Below are positions 32,929-43,619 of a stretch of DNA of 64,000 nt, one piece after another. The position numbers were made by a program, and so were the translations under genes. Numbering within the stretch: position 1 is the first letter of the stretch; each line of letters opens with the position of its first letter. Location: positions 1,331,398-1,395,397 of the forward strand of contig JAQJVL010000125.1 of NCBI GenBank assembly GCA_035578905.1, written 5' to 3'. A model generated the notes under the pieces. The model was not told the DNA's origin. It did no database searches and was given only the letters and a program-made list of their open reading frames with translations. The stretch comes from Stictocephala bisonia (taxonomy: Eukaryota; Arthropoda; Insecta; Hemiptera; Membracidae).

Positions 32929-33287
32929 AAAATTCCCACGAGTACCGGGTTGCTGCTGTCCACCTTTCCTGTGACCCGTTTAGGGAGATAAGGAGTAATT
33001 ACGACTGTGTGCACCCTGGTTACCAGAAGGCTCCGTTAAAGGTACTGAATATTACGCTCTCAGTACCACAAGACTTTCAGCACGGGTCACTTAACACCCT
33101 AGTCTAGAAACCCCCTCACTTGGTTCTGTAGGTGGACCAATACCCAGTGGCAGAGGGTAGCTCTACGCAGCTAACAAGTGAGAGTTGATATCAGGTGTGG
33201 ACCAGTCTGCCGAACCCACCCCGCATGCAAGGTGTGGTCGGAACGGCTCGAAAGGTACCACCACTCCCTGGTACCCATAACCCCCGT
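32929..33287 (-). other. 5' UTR of the reverse-strand LINE
   Basis: GC-rich non-coding sequence beginning (minus strand) GGGGGTTATGGGTACCAGGG and joining ORF1. The abrupt drop to AT-rich DNA at ~33,290 marks the element's 5' end. It probably contains the internal promoter. Confidence 0.5.
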
Positions 33288-33289
33288 GA

Positions 33290-34450
33290 TATTCATTTAC
33301 TAATCAATAAAATAATGAGGGAAAATGTATCAATATATTTAGTATGTTCTTCATCTATTGTGTAGCCTATTACATTATCTACATTTAATTAAGACTAATT
33401 ACCTCATCCATTTTAACTCTATATTGATGGTGTTGTGCCAGGAAACCAACTTATTTATAAATAATATATTTATAAATAAGGAGATGAAAAATAGGTCCTA
33501 TAGCTCTTATTATAAATAATAAACCTATAGGAGGTGAAAAACATTTATAAGTCTAATAGTATTCCACATTTTCAGCTCATTTCATATATTTAAATGTTAA
33601 TAATGTAGTAAACATATTTAAGACATCAATTTAAAAAACATTTTACTATGAGATGATGTAACAATTTTATTCCCTTGTATTGATTGTTTTTAATACATAA
33701 TCTCTCTCGAACTGCTACTTGTATGTCTATTGTATATTAAATACAATACTTTTCATGCAAATTTGTATGATACATGTTTAAAAATAAGACATACTGTTTA
33801 AATTGTATTGTATGGATTAAATATGTTAGATCTTAAGATTAGTGGTCAGTTTTATGAATAAAATATAGATTTTCAAGTAAAAACAAATATAAGGGGCTAT
33901 TTACATTATCACCAGACAATATGCTCACGTTATGATGTGCATTATTGAAACTTCGCAGCACGGGCTATCCTATGGTGGTACTTCAAATAGTGCTTGTTAA
34001 ATATATATAGATTATATTTATAAAGAAAATATTTCACTTCATTTATTTAAACTAATTATGTTTATAGGTTTCATAATAAATGGTTTTGTTTATCTTTAAA
34101 TATAATCTACTTTTAAAATATATTAAACTTAATTTAAATCATCACATCAGTTTTTTTTTTTATATTTTATATAAATTATTAAACATTTATTGATCTTTAT
34201 TCTGAGATAGCTGCATAATTTGTAGTATTTTGAATACACTTTTGAAGGAAATCGTCTGTACACCTAAAAAGAAGAGATAACGAAGAAACAGTGTAATCAA
34301 AAATATTGAACAGTTGCCAAAAGTTAATATGGTGTCATAAATACATTTTAATGGAAAATATGTTATATTTAAAAATGTTATACTGTATTTATGTCGATTC
34401 AAGCTAAATATATATGCAAACATTTTTCTCATAAATGGAGTATAAATTTG
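33290..34450. other. AT-rich sequence, no gene recognised
   Basis: No supported feature. Confidence 0.5.
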
Positions 34451-34494
34451 AGAATTTTCCTAGGTGGGAACTGTGGATATTGACTTGGAAGGGA

Positions 34495-34640
34495 AGACCT
34501 TATAAGTATTCGGGGCGCGATTTTGTCGAGCACTTTTGAATTCTTCTCGGCAACATGCTAAGACGTTAGAGTCTTGACGGGAGGGTGAACTCTGCGAATT
34601 ACTTTAACTAGGAGGGGAGAGGGTGATATTACTTTAACAA
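34495..34640 (+). repeat. Dispersed GC-richer repeat (family E, copy 1)
   Basis: Resembles 41,110-41,215 through ATAAGTAT, GTCGAGCACTTTTGAATTCT, CTC.GC.ACAT and a closing TCT..CG...GGGTG. Identity is low (~65% by eye). Class unknown. Confidence 0.35.
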
Positions 34641-34890
34641 CATGACATGTGACAGCTGGGACGAAGATATTAACATTCATGTTTATATTAAAAATGTATC
34701 GTATATTTATTTTATTTAAGAACTATGTTTTTCGTTTAACAGCTTTTTTCAATCATGGAAGTCACAAAGATTCTTTGATTTTGACAGCCTGCTTTAAAAT
34801 TCTAATTAATCTTTAATCAATAAGAAACTCTATAAAATGTTAATTTGCTGCAATATTTAATTGTACAGTTTTTGTATTTTTTCGTTGTAT

Positions 34891-34905
34891 TTTATTATTA
34901 TTATT
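34891..34905. repeat. (TTA)n short microsatellite
   Basis: Five TTA units, possibly a decayed retroelement tail. Confidence 0.6.
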
Positions 34906-34919
34906 GTTTTTTGTACCTC

Positions 34920-35289
34920 ATATTTATTTTAATTTTTAACCACCATTGCGATTTTGTGGAAACTACAAGTCTGACAACTAACTTCTGTTAGGCAACCTTA
35001 TCTTGTTTTCAAGATAATTAAAAATACATATTTAATATTTTTAAGAAAGGCCACCATTTTGTTGGTCAACTTTTTTTTTCTTATTTAACATATAGACAGC
35101 TGTATTATATGTTGACTTAAATGGCTGATAATGGTAACATGCTGCCAACATAAATTTATCTGTGACAAAATGGTAACAAATTTATTTTAAATGTTTGTGT
35201 ATTAAAATTTAATACACTATTCTGTCAAATCATGAAAAAGTATATCTAGGCATAAACTTCCAAATGCTTGATTTATTACTTGCAGATTA
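34920..35289. other. AT-rich flank left of the mariner, possibly part of an older MITE
   Basis: Contains GCCACCATTTTGTTGGTCAA, related to motifs at ~24,640 and (inverted) ~37,950; otherwise unassigned. Confidence 0.35.
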
Positions 35290-35291
35290 TA

Positions 35292-35814
35292 CAGGGTGGA
35301 CAGAAGTTAGTGTTAAACAATTTTTCTGGTGAAACTACCACATATTAGTGACAAAAAATGGAAATATTACTATCTTCACCCCAACCATGTTTAATAAATA
35401 GACATTTTTATTGTTTTTTTTAATAAACATGTTTTGTTTTAGTAAAACTTAATTTTCACCACTATTCATTAACATTTTTTCCTTTTTGGCGTGTTTTTTT
35501 AAATCTAAACAACATTTTACATAGGAATTCAAGGTAAAGAAATGTTTTATTGTAAGTTTATTATAAACGAATTTGTGACAAAGTGAAATTTTAGGCTTTT
35601 TTAAAAATAAGTCACAAGATATACAGGCCGAGGACTTCCTTAAAATAGTTACTGAAGAGAGGCCAATAACAGAAAAAACTTTCCCGTTTTCTAAGCTTTA
35701 AAATGATGTAATACAACTGTACTCTCATACTCGTCTTCTAATGGTTAATACAGAATCTATCCTGAAAAACAAGGTTAGCTTAAAATGCCAAGGGATCATT
35801 GAAGTAGTCAAAAT
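35292..35814 (+). repeat. Left terminal inverted repeat of the mariner-like element
   Basis: About 523 bp, mirrored by 37,226-37,749. The inner end reads GAAGTAGTCAAAAT. A long TIR of this size is unusual; typical mariner TIRs are about 30 bp. Confidence 0.9.
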
Positions 35815-35964
35815 AACATTATTTTTTTTATTCACTACAGTACGTATGTTATTCACAAGATCAACACCTAAAAATAATGAAAGAATAAAAACACAGAAAA
35901 TAATGTAATCTACAGAGTATGCTCAAACTTTCTGCCTCCGTTTCTTATGCACGCCCTGACCGTC

Positions 35965-36971
35965 TCATCTCATGGCCCTGACCGTCACATTCACAGTTAA
36001 TTTGTCTCGCACCTTTTGGGCAGCTACCTGAATTCTGTTTCTCAGTTCTTCTTCTGAGTTCAAAGGGGCTGAATAAAATTCATTTTTCATCATCCCCCAA
36101 ACAGAGAAATCCATAGGAGAGAGGTCAGGAGATCTGGCCGGCCAAGGTATGGTTCCAGCGCGACCTATCCACATAGGGTAGTTTTCCGTCAGCCATTGTC
36201 GCACATCATGGGTGAAATGAGGGGGAGCACCGTCTTGCTTGGAAAATGATGTTGTCCCTCTCGTTATAGTCCAGACCAAGTCCATCCAGAAGTGTGGGCA
36301 AGGTATTTTGTAAGAAATCTAAATAAGTTTGACCGTTTAAATTTTCTGGAAAAATGTGCGGGCCTATAAGTTGATATCCGATGACACCGGCCTATACTGA
36401 CTTGGAAACTTCTTTGAAAAGAACTTTCTCTGGACACTCTTGGATTTTCTTCGGCCCAGTGATGCATGTTATGCGTGTTGAAAACGCCAGCCCTAGTAAA
36501 GGTAGACTCATCAGTGTACAGGATCTTTCTCAAAAAGTGATATTGCTCAATATCACTGCTGAGCAGCCAGCGACAGAACTGTACTCTTGGAGCATGATCA
36601 TGTGGTTCTAATGATTGAAATTTTGTAAAATGATACGGATAAAAATTATTTTCATGTAAAATACTTAATATCTTGCCCTTGGAAACACCAACTTTGCCGG
36701 CAAGTTGTCGGCTGCTTGTTTCAGAATTTCGACGAACTAAATTTAGAACTCGATCATCCAATCTCGGAGAGCAGCACCTACCTTGTTTGGCTGCCTGTGA
36801 ACACTTCCTCTCTCCAACAAACGCTGATGTAGCCTCGAAAAAACTTGAGTACTAGGCACTCTACGATCTGGATAACGTAATTAGTATTCTCTTTGAGCAG
36901 CCAGTGCATTTCCGTCACAAAAACCATACACGAAGTGCATCTCCACATACTCTCGCGTTGAAAACTCCATG
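35965..36971 (-). pseudogene. Tc1/mariner-type transposase, inactivated
   Basis: The likely start ATG is at 36,971 (MEFSTREYVEMHFVYG). The N-terminal HTH region follows and is broken by TAA at 36,883-36,881, probably a C-to-T change. After that come LVRRNSETSSRQLAGKVGVS (second HTH), the first catalytic Asp in YTDEST, a frameshift near 36,410, another near 36,265, then QDGAPPHF with the second Asp and SPDLSPMDF with the third acidic residue. Counting from the QDG Asp to the MDF Asp leaves 40 residues, unlike the 34 of classic mariner. The C-terminus ends near 35,965. The gene is dead (one stop and at least two frameshifts) though all domains remain recognisable. Confidence 0.88.
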
Positions 36972-37225
36972 ACAGCTTCTACTCTACTACAAAATTAACA
37001 GGAAACAGGCTACAACAGATAAGGCCTGCTGGAAGACAAATTAAAACCGGAACAACTTTGTTTCTATGCAGTTCTCCCCTTTTGAATGTGGGTATAAGAG
37101 AAAGTGGACTTTGGATGATCTGATAAGATTAGTATTTGTGTGGTATTTACTAAGCTATGGAAAATAATTCACTGTTTAAATATGAAATTTCAACATTTAT
37201 AGGCATTACCTTAAATTTAAACTGT

Positions 37226-37749
37226 ATTTTGACTACTTCAATGATACCTTGGCATTTTAAGCTAACCTTGTTTTTCAGGATAGATTCTGTATTAACCATT
37301 AGAAGACGAGTATGAGAGTACAGTTGTATTACATCATTTTAAAGCTTAAAAAACGGGAAAGGTTTTTCTGTTATTGGCCTCTCTTCAGTAACTATTTTAA
37401 GGAAGTCCTCGGCCTGTATATCTTGTGACTTATTTTTAAAAAAGCCTAAAATTTCACTTTGTCACAAATTCGTTTATAATAAACTCACAATAAAAGATTT
37501 CTTTACCTTGAATTCCTATGTAAAATGTTGTGTAGATTTAAAAAAACACGCCAAAAAGGAAAAAATGTTAATGAATAGTGGTTAAAACTAAGTTTTACTA
37601 AAACAAAACATGTTTATTAAAAAAACAATAAAAATGTCTATTTATTAAACATGGTTGGGGTGAAGATAATAATATTTCCATCTTTTTTGTCACTAATATG
37701 TGGTAGTTTCACCAGAAAAATTGTTTAACACTAACTTCTGTCCACCCTG
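37226..37749 (-). repeat. Right terminal inverted repeat of the mariner-like element
   Basis: About 524 bp, mirror of 35,292-35,814. Small differences (for example an extra GA near the outer A-run and a few substitutions) show the arms have begun to diverge. Confidence 0.9.
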
Positions 37750-37751
37750 TA

Positions 37752-38100
37752 TATATTTTTGTAATGTATAAAAAAAATGTTTATCACAATGGTAAGCTCC
37801 AAAAGAAATATAAACATTCTTAGCTCTCATATCTACGTTATTAAGCCAAATATTAAAAAACTGCCAAGGATAAACAAGTTTAAAAATTACTTTTTATATA
37901 TAAAAATATCATAAAATTTAGGGTGTACTATAACAAAAATAAAGTTGCCCACCATATTGGTAGATGGTGGTTATTCTTCAAAATTTAAAATATTATTTTT
38001 AATTCTCTCCAAAAACAAGGTAATGTTGACTTTTAGCTTCCAAGTTCACAATGGTGGCCCATTTAAAAAAGATACCCCGTATATGTATATATACACATAC
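37752..38100. other. Right flank of the mariner; possible older MITE end
   Basis: Contains CCACCATATTGG and, near the end, AAAGATACCCCGTATA, which would fit a terminal repeat of the element into which the mariner inserted. An 85-codon frame here looks like chance. Confidence 0.35.
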
Positions 38101-38695
38101 CATAAAAGTCGGAAGGAAGAAATAAAGCCTTATAGTAGAGCATACAAGAGTATTGGGCCAACAAGAAATGTGCTAAAAAGTATTGATTCACTTTATTTGT
38201 AGGCTTCCACTTAACTATACTTATAGCAATAACAATATAAACAAAGCTAAGAAAATCTCGTTCTAAGTTCACAAGAAAATTAACAAAAATTATAATATAT
38301 ATATAATTAGAGATTATAATTGATTCACATACCTTACAGCAACTAAGAACCGTCAGTGTATCACATACTAAAACAAGGAATGTTTAATCAGAGCTTTACT
38401 GGTACAGTTTTTTTTGGCTACTCAGTAATATAACTCCTTAACTATTAAAGATTTCGCGCAGGTTAAATTTTTATTTACTACGCTATGAATCCGGAAGTTC
38501 ATAGCAACGGTTCATGAACGATAGAGTGTATTAGGTAAATGATAATGTTTGGTGAAAGTCATCCCAGAAGCAGTTCTACTAACTTAAGACATCCCTGAAA
38601 GTAGAGGGGAGATACTTGGCGAAGGTAGCATCTTGCTATAGTTATAACAATATATAAAGTACTCTTTAGTAGTTAGCCACCCACCGAGGGTGCAA
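38100..38695. other. No gene recognised
   Basis: AT-rich, then mixed composition from 38,450; nothing assigned. Confidence 0.45.
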
Positions 38696-38702
38696 GTCTG
38701 TT

Positions 38703-38782
38703 CAACATTAAATATGCAAGGGTAATAACAGTTTACAGCGGTAGTACAGTGGTGTCATCACACCAATCATTTTAATGACTTT
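38703..38782 (+). repeat. Isolated diverged relative of the 145-bp satellite
   Basis: ACATTAAATATGCAAGGGTA, then GTGGTGTCATCACACC, then TTTAATGACT follow the order of the monomers at 50,610-51,455 (CATTAAATATACATGGGT, then ATGGTGTCATTACAC, then CTTTAATGACT). Confidence 0.5.
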
Positions 38783-38939
38783 CAATTTGCGGTTCGGAAG
38801 GTCTTGAGGCAGTCTGAATATTTGTACAGCAAAACAGTAGCTTCACGAATGTAAACATTTATTGATTTATTCTAATAATACGATCATGTATATATCGGTG
38901 AATATGGATTTGGAATGAGTGTGATGAACGAGGGAATAT

Positions 38940-39005
38940 AGTCTTTGTTACAAACTAAGGCCGACTATTCCTTATAGAGTGTCATTAACTAATAGCCTAA
39001 AGACA
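38940..39005 (-). mobile_element. SINE fragment (minus strand), same family as 42,035
   Basis: Its reverse complement matches 42,165-42,228: GGCTATTAGTTAATGAC, then AAGGAATAGTCGGCCTTAGT. Confidence 0.6.
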
Positions 39006-39578
39006 ACTGAACAATCAGGTAGAACAATCAATAGAACATAAACGGACCAATTCTGTAAACACTGCCGTAACTCTGAGATCCTTAAAAATCGTCTCTAAGC
39101 CTATCATGTATTTTATGATGTGGACGAGTTTTCCGTGAAAAACTGGGAAACCGTGTCGTTGGTAAACTTACATCGGTGCTGGAAGAGGGATTAATTGGAA
39201 GATTCTTAAGAACCTAAATTCCCGAAAGAATCATTATTTTTTTATTCATTTCACTATACGTTCTTATTATAATTTGTAATATTGATAAATCCAAGTTTGC
39301 TTTGTATGAAAAATATAGTTTTATTGAGCGTAATTGTCAAAAGCTACTCTAAAAAACGGTTTAGTCTACCCTAAAGAATTAAAGTTAAAAACAGTTAATA
39401 CCGTAAATAAACTTATTACTGTTTAAATGGCAGTATGTTTAACTAACTAGATAACTTGTAGCTTTATGAAGTAATATGACATGACTGATTTAGTACAAAT
39501 CTATTATGGAAATAAAGTAATAAAGAATGATAAATATTAAGTAGATAAGTACTGTCATGAACTAAATTTCTTTTTCAG

Positions 39579-40240
39579 CCAAACCCTGCTCAAAAAACTG
39601 CCCACAATCTTTGACGAAGACTACTAATGTTTCATCAAGTCAATTGGACATATATTCAACAGAGAGTCAGCCAAACCCTGCCAGAAAAACTGTATACAAG
39701 GAGTGAACGAATAGAGCGACCTATCTTTGCTAAAACTAGAGGGATCAATGAGTCAGTTGAGGATTTTTTCAATAAACATATAAATGAATATAAAAGTACA
39801 GAAAAAGAATGCTTTCAAACAGCATCAAATTCATCTAAAAGCAATGCTGAAAATAAACTGTTTCAACCGTATTTTTTAGAAGCAAGGATCAGAAAGTAAA
39901 AAGGCACAAACAAAATTTACGTAAACTCAGCATTAAAATAAAAAATTATAAAAAACTTAGTAATTTTTCACCAAAACATAAATTCATTAAATAACAAAAT
40001 TGATAGTTTGTCTCACTACTTACAACTCTTCAAGCCTGACTTAGTTGTCCTAACAGAACACGGACTCAAGGATTTGGCTCTAAGTAATGTACGGTTACCT
40101 GACTACAGCTTGATGACCGCATACTGCAGAGGAAAGCACAAGAAAGGTGGAGTTGCTATTATTATTATTGGTGATAAGTTCAATAATAGCTATTATATAA
40201 AAATTTGGCAAAAGCTGGAAGTGTAAATAGAAAGTACCAG
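39579..40240 (+). mobile_element. Non-LTR retrotransposon fragment: ORF1 end and ORF2 endonuclease start
   Basis: An ORF of 90 codons ends at 39,899 (possible ORF1 C-terminus). From about 39,955 the next frame reads NLVIFHQNINSLNNKIDSL, then KPDLVVLTEHGL, then AYCRGKHKKGGVAI, the N-terminal part of an APE-type LINE endonuclease with the catalytic Asn in QNIN and Glu in TEHGL. Homology ends near 40,230 and no RT follows, so this copy too is 3'-truncated. Confidence 0.65.
39955..40226 (+). pseudogene. LINE ORF2 endonuclease N-terminal fragment
   Basis: About 90 codons in one frame without a stop, holding the first half of the APE endonuclease only. The catalytic His box and all RT motifs are missing. 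Different in sequence from the R1/LOA-like element at 31.5-33.3 kb, closer in style to CR1/Jockey-type endonucleases. Confidence 0.65.
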
Positions 40241-41035
40241 TGGTCTGGAATGTTTACGACTTGCGATAGTATGCAGCTTAATTTGCATACACCAAGCCGA
40301 CCGGTTAAGTAGAGTGGGTTGGTGGTGTTCACGGAAGTCAAGTTGGATCATGGAGGTCTGGGACACAACTGGCTCTTGGGAGGGACCACTCCAAGGGCAG
40401 TCAAGGAAGTCGTCTTATGTGAAATAAAGAAGTCGAATGTTTCCCAAAATGTAAATCTTGTAGGTGAAATATCATTTGGATTACTCATTTATGTAGGTTA
40501 GGTACTTTGCATCTATTTTATTCATACATAGGTCATTCATTCGTGGTAATCACAATAGTAACATTTACTAAATCATTCGAGTATTTGTGAAAAACCTCGT
40601 TAGTTAAATGCTTTTCATAGTTGCAGTTATGATTCGTGTAAAGTTACAATTTTCTTTGATTTTAGCTACGTTCTCAGGATGATTTTGAAACTTGAGAGCT
40701 AGGGCCCAGAGTTCAAAACAGTACTGATACTAAAATATATTGGCTATGAGTTTATAATTGTACTTAGAAATGTACGTTAGCCTTATATCTATTTTTTTGT
40801 AATGCCAAACTCTATTTAGCACGTTATCCTGTTAATTAACACTATCCACTAGTATCACCTCTAGGTTAAATATAGTTTAAAATTTGTCTTGCCATACACA
40901 AATACCAATGAATAAAATTCCTACAGCAATTAATCACCATTAAAGTTGTGTTTATATCATTTACAATGTACATATGTAATCATATTCCAACTCATATAAT
41001 TGTGTATTCGGATCCAGAAAGACAATATGTTTCTA
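40240..41035. other. No gene recognised
   Basis: A GC-richer patch at 40,240-40,430 follows the LINE fragment but shows no recognised domain; the rest is AT-rich. Confidence 0.4.
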
Positions 41036-41039
41036 ATAT

Positions 41040-41215
41040 TGGGGAGACGAGACAGAGACTGATAGAAATGCATTAGTCCTGGGGAGGTACCGGGAGCAGG
41101 GAGCGGCTGATAAATATGCTGGCCCCGTCGCTGTCAAGTACTTTTGCATTCTGCTCAGCGACATCAGAAAATACGTCATTGGTCTAACGCTAGGGTGGGG
41201 TATATAGTATTACCT
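41040..41215 (+). repeat. Dispersed GC-richer repeat (family E, copy 2)
   Basis: Resembles 34,495-34,640; see that entry. Unknown class. Confidence 0.35.
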
Positions 41216-41219
41216 AACA

Positions 41220-42030
41220 ATACATAACGCCTTACCAACAAATACGTAACAAAATGAAGTTAAAAAATAACATTTTTTACTTACTTAATTTACAAATTGT
41301 TCTTTATTTTATTTACAATTTCAAAACAGTATGGATTTATTTGTTATGGATACCAAACTTTGAAAATTATACTGGCACAACTTTCCCTTTGCCTAAGTCG
41401 TTAGTTAGACAATTTCCGTTGGCGTTCTAAAAATGTTTAAAGCTCGGATGAAGTCCTATCCAGTATTCGATCACCACTTTTAGTAAAGTTTTGAAATTAA
41501 AGATTTATTTACTATTGGGTTTTTAAATTATTAAATAACAAAACTGGTTAGTACAATTATTACACCATAACTATACATTATGGCTAAATCGTGACGTTTC
41601 TAACGGTTTTGTGTAAAATACAAATAAGAAGACAACGGGTATCACTGGGCCTAATTTGAACTTTGTAATGTGTTACGAAAAAGTAAAAGATAATAAATAA
41701 AAACCTGAAACCATTTAAATCAAGCAAACCCGAAATATACTTGTTGTTTTTAGTTAGCTGAGCTAAAATGAAGTTAAAAAGGTGTTGAAGATGCTGTCTG
41801 AGTTCATTTTAACAATTAGCCAGTCAATCCAAAAAAGATCCAAAAGGTACAAACCACAGTATCTCTTAAGTAATTTTCATAATAATTTATTTATCTACAA
41901 ATTTAAAACTACGAGGCAGAATTAAATAAGCACAAAAGAATAAATATTAATAATACGTAGAATGTCTTTATTCGTCATTTGTGCTTGTGTTTTGGCTGTT
42001 ATGTATTGTCATCCAAATACTGGAGAGTAC
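41220..42030. other. AT-rich sequence, no gene recognised
   Basis: No supported feature. Confidence 0.5.
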
Positions 42031-42034
42031 AAAA

Positions 42035-42302
42035 GTGGTCGGTAGCTTAGTTGGTCAAATCCCAGCTTCATAAGCTAAAGGTTCTCAGTTAAATCCCAAT
42101 CAGAGTCATAACATATTTTGAAAGGGATCAGCTGATAACCACCGGCTGTTCATTTGTCATTGGGCTATTAATTAACTATACATTCTAAGGAATAGTTGGC
42201 CTTAGTTTATAACATAGACTACATTCGCTCATCTACAGTCATTCGAAATCAATATCCGCCCATATCTTGACGATTGGTGTCTTAAGAATAAATAAGTAAA
42301 TA
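42035..42302 (+). mobile_element. tRNA-derived SINE, near full length
   Basis: A tRNA-like head with A box TAGCTTAGTTGG (42,043-42,054) and a decayed B box AGTTAAATCCC (42,087-42,097) is followed by a non-tRNA body and a tail ending CGCCCATATCTTGACGATTG, then GTCTTAAGAATAAATAAGTA. The tail is nearly identical to 55,800-55,890, and the body matches 38,940-39,005 inverted. Pol III transcription and LINE-dependent mobilisation are inferred. Confidence 0.75.
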
Positions 42303-42304
42303 CA

Positions 42305-42985
42305 TTTCATTTCTTGTAAAGTGTTAGTAAAATATGAAATGTCTAATAATACTTAAATATGATAATTACAATTGAAGTAAATTTTACTTATTTATTGTAT
42401 GACTATTGACTAAGTTAATTGACTGGTGACATTTTAGTAAAACTGAATTTTGTAATCACTTGAAATTCCTTCATAAATCACAAAAAAGTAGTTTGTATTA
42501 TTTAATTTATTAAACTATCAAACTAAACAGTTACAAATATATAAACCACCATATTTTTATCATTTTTAAATTAATTCAAAACATTATCTATATGGTTTTA
42601 TGACTATATATAATTTGTATGTTTGATTTTAAGTGTCTTAAAGCATAGTTATGTACTATATTTGTCAATAACAGCACATACATTTCAAGCATACATATAG
42701 CCATGCTAGTACATCAAAACATTGAATTCATCACACAAATCAAATCTGTCACTAAGTTTACTAACTTTTATCAGCTAAATCAATAGCTTTTATTAGAATG
42801 AGTTAAAATTATTTTTAAAATGTCTAGCAATAACTTCATAAACTACCAACAAAATGGATAATAGATAGAAATTATATAAACTAATAATGGCAAATTTGGA
42901 ACTTAATACAACATAAAAGATAAGATTAGTAGACTCTTATGTGATTACTACAAAATTGATAAACATTACTATCAAAAATATTTAG
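42305..42985. other. AT-rich sequence, no gene recognised
   Basis: No supported feature. Confidence 0.5.
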
Positions 42986-42987
42986 TA

Positions 42988-43612
42988 ACGAGAATCAGTT
43001 GTGCCACTACGATAGAGTGTTGCTAAATTATTCAGTTATGAGAATCAGTTGTGCCACTACGATAGTGTTGTAAAAATATTCAGTATGGGAACCAGTTGTG
43101 CCACTACGATAGAATGTTGCTAAATTATTCAGTTATGAGAATCAGTTGTGCCACTACGATAGAGTGTTGTAAAAATATTCAGTATGGGAACCAGTTGTGC
43201 CAATACGATAGAGCTGTTGCAAAAATAATCACTTATGAGAACCAGTTGTGCCACTACGATAGTGTTGCTAAACTATTCAGTTATAAGAATCAGTTGTGCC
43301 ACTACGATAGTGTTGCAAAAAATACAGTTATGAGAACCAGTTGAGCCACTACGATAGAGGTGTTGCAAAAGAATACAGTTATGAGAATCAGTTGTGCCCC
43401 TACGATAGATTGTTGTAAAAATATTCAGTATGGGGACCAGTTGTGCCAATACGATAGAGCTGTTGCAAAAATAATCACTTATGAGAACCAGTTGTGCCAC
43501 TACGATAGAGTGTTGCAAAAATATTCAGTTATGAGAATCAGTTGTGCCACTACGATAGAGTGTTGCAAAAATATTCAGTTATGAGAATCAGTTGTCCCAC
43601 TACGTTAGAGCT
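42988..43612 (+). repeat. Minisatellite, ~50-bp unit, 13 copies, with higher-order structure
   Basis: Thirteen units built on GAGAATCAGTTGTGCCACTA, then CGATAGAGTGTTGC, then AAAATATTCAGTTAT. A distinctive run of variants (CAGTATGGG.ACCAGTTGTGCCAATACGA, then AGCTGTTGCAAAAATAATCA) occurs at ~43,178-43,240 and again at ~43,427-43,490, about 250 bp or five units later, showing block duplication. Frames across it are artefacts of the repeat. Confidence 0.92.
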
Positions 43613-43619
43613 GGTGCAA

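Larger units (their letters stand above)
31460..33287 (-). mobile_element. 3'-truncated non-LTR retrotransposon (R1/LOA/I-like), 5' half
   Basis: On the minus strand the element starts near 33,287 with a ~360-bp GC-rich 5' UTR, then a short broken ORF1 and an ORF2 starting at 32,572 with the APE-type endonuclease and the linker towards the RT. Homology stops near 31,485, before any RT motif. A 5'-intact but 3'-deleted LINE is the opposite of the usual 5' truncation. The clade is judged from the QEPW and NAHxTAWGS style of the endonuclease and is uncertain. Confidence 0.75.
35292..37749 (-). mobile_element. Mariner-like (Tc1/mariner superfamily) transposon with ~523-bp TIRs
   Basis: Ends CAGGGTGGACAGAAGTTAG and its complement CTAACTTCTGTCCACCCTG are flanked on both sides by TA (35,290-35,291 and 37,750-37,751), the expected target duplication. 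The terminal inverted repeats run 35,292-35,814 and 37,226-37,749 and differ at only a small number of positions by eye. The central ~1.4 kb carries a broken transposase gene on the minus strand. Ends and target site are complete, but no functional protein can be made. Confidence 0.92.

Noticed and set aside
40319..40501. Open frame after the LINE head
   Set aside because: Not recognisable as a continuation of the endonuclease; TTG/GTG-type starts only.
43096..43584. Open frames through the ~50-bp minisatellite, with a repeated Cys-His-Tyr-Asp pattern
   Set aside because: The frame shifts between units and openness follows from the repeat; no start context or conserved phase.
42988..43612. 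CRISPR-like array
   Set aside because: The repeats are contiguous with no unique spacers and the context is eukaryotic.
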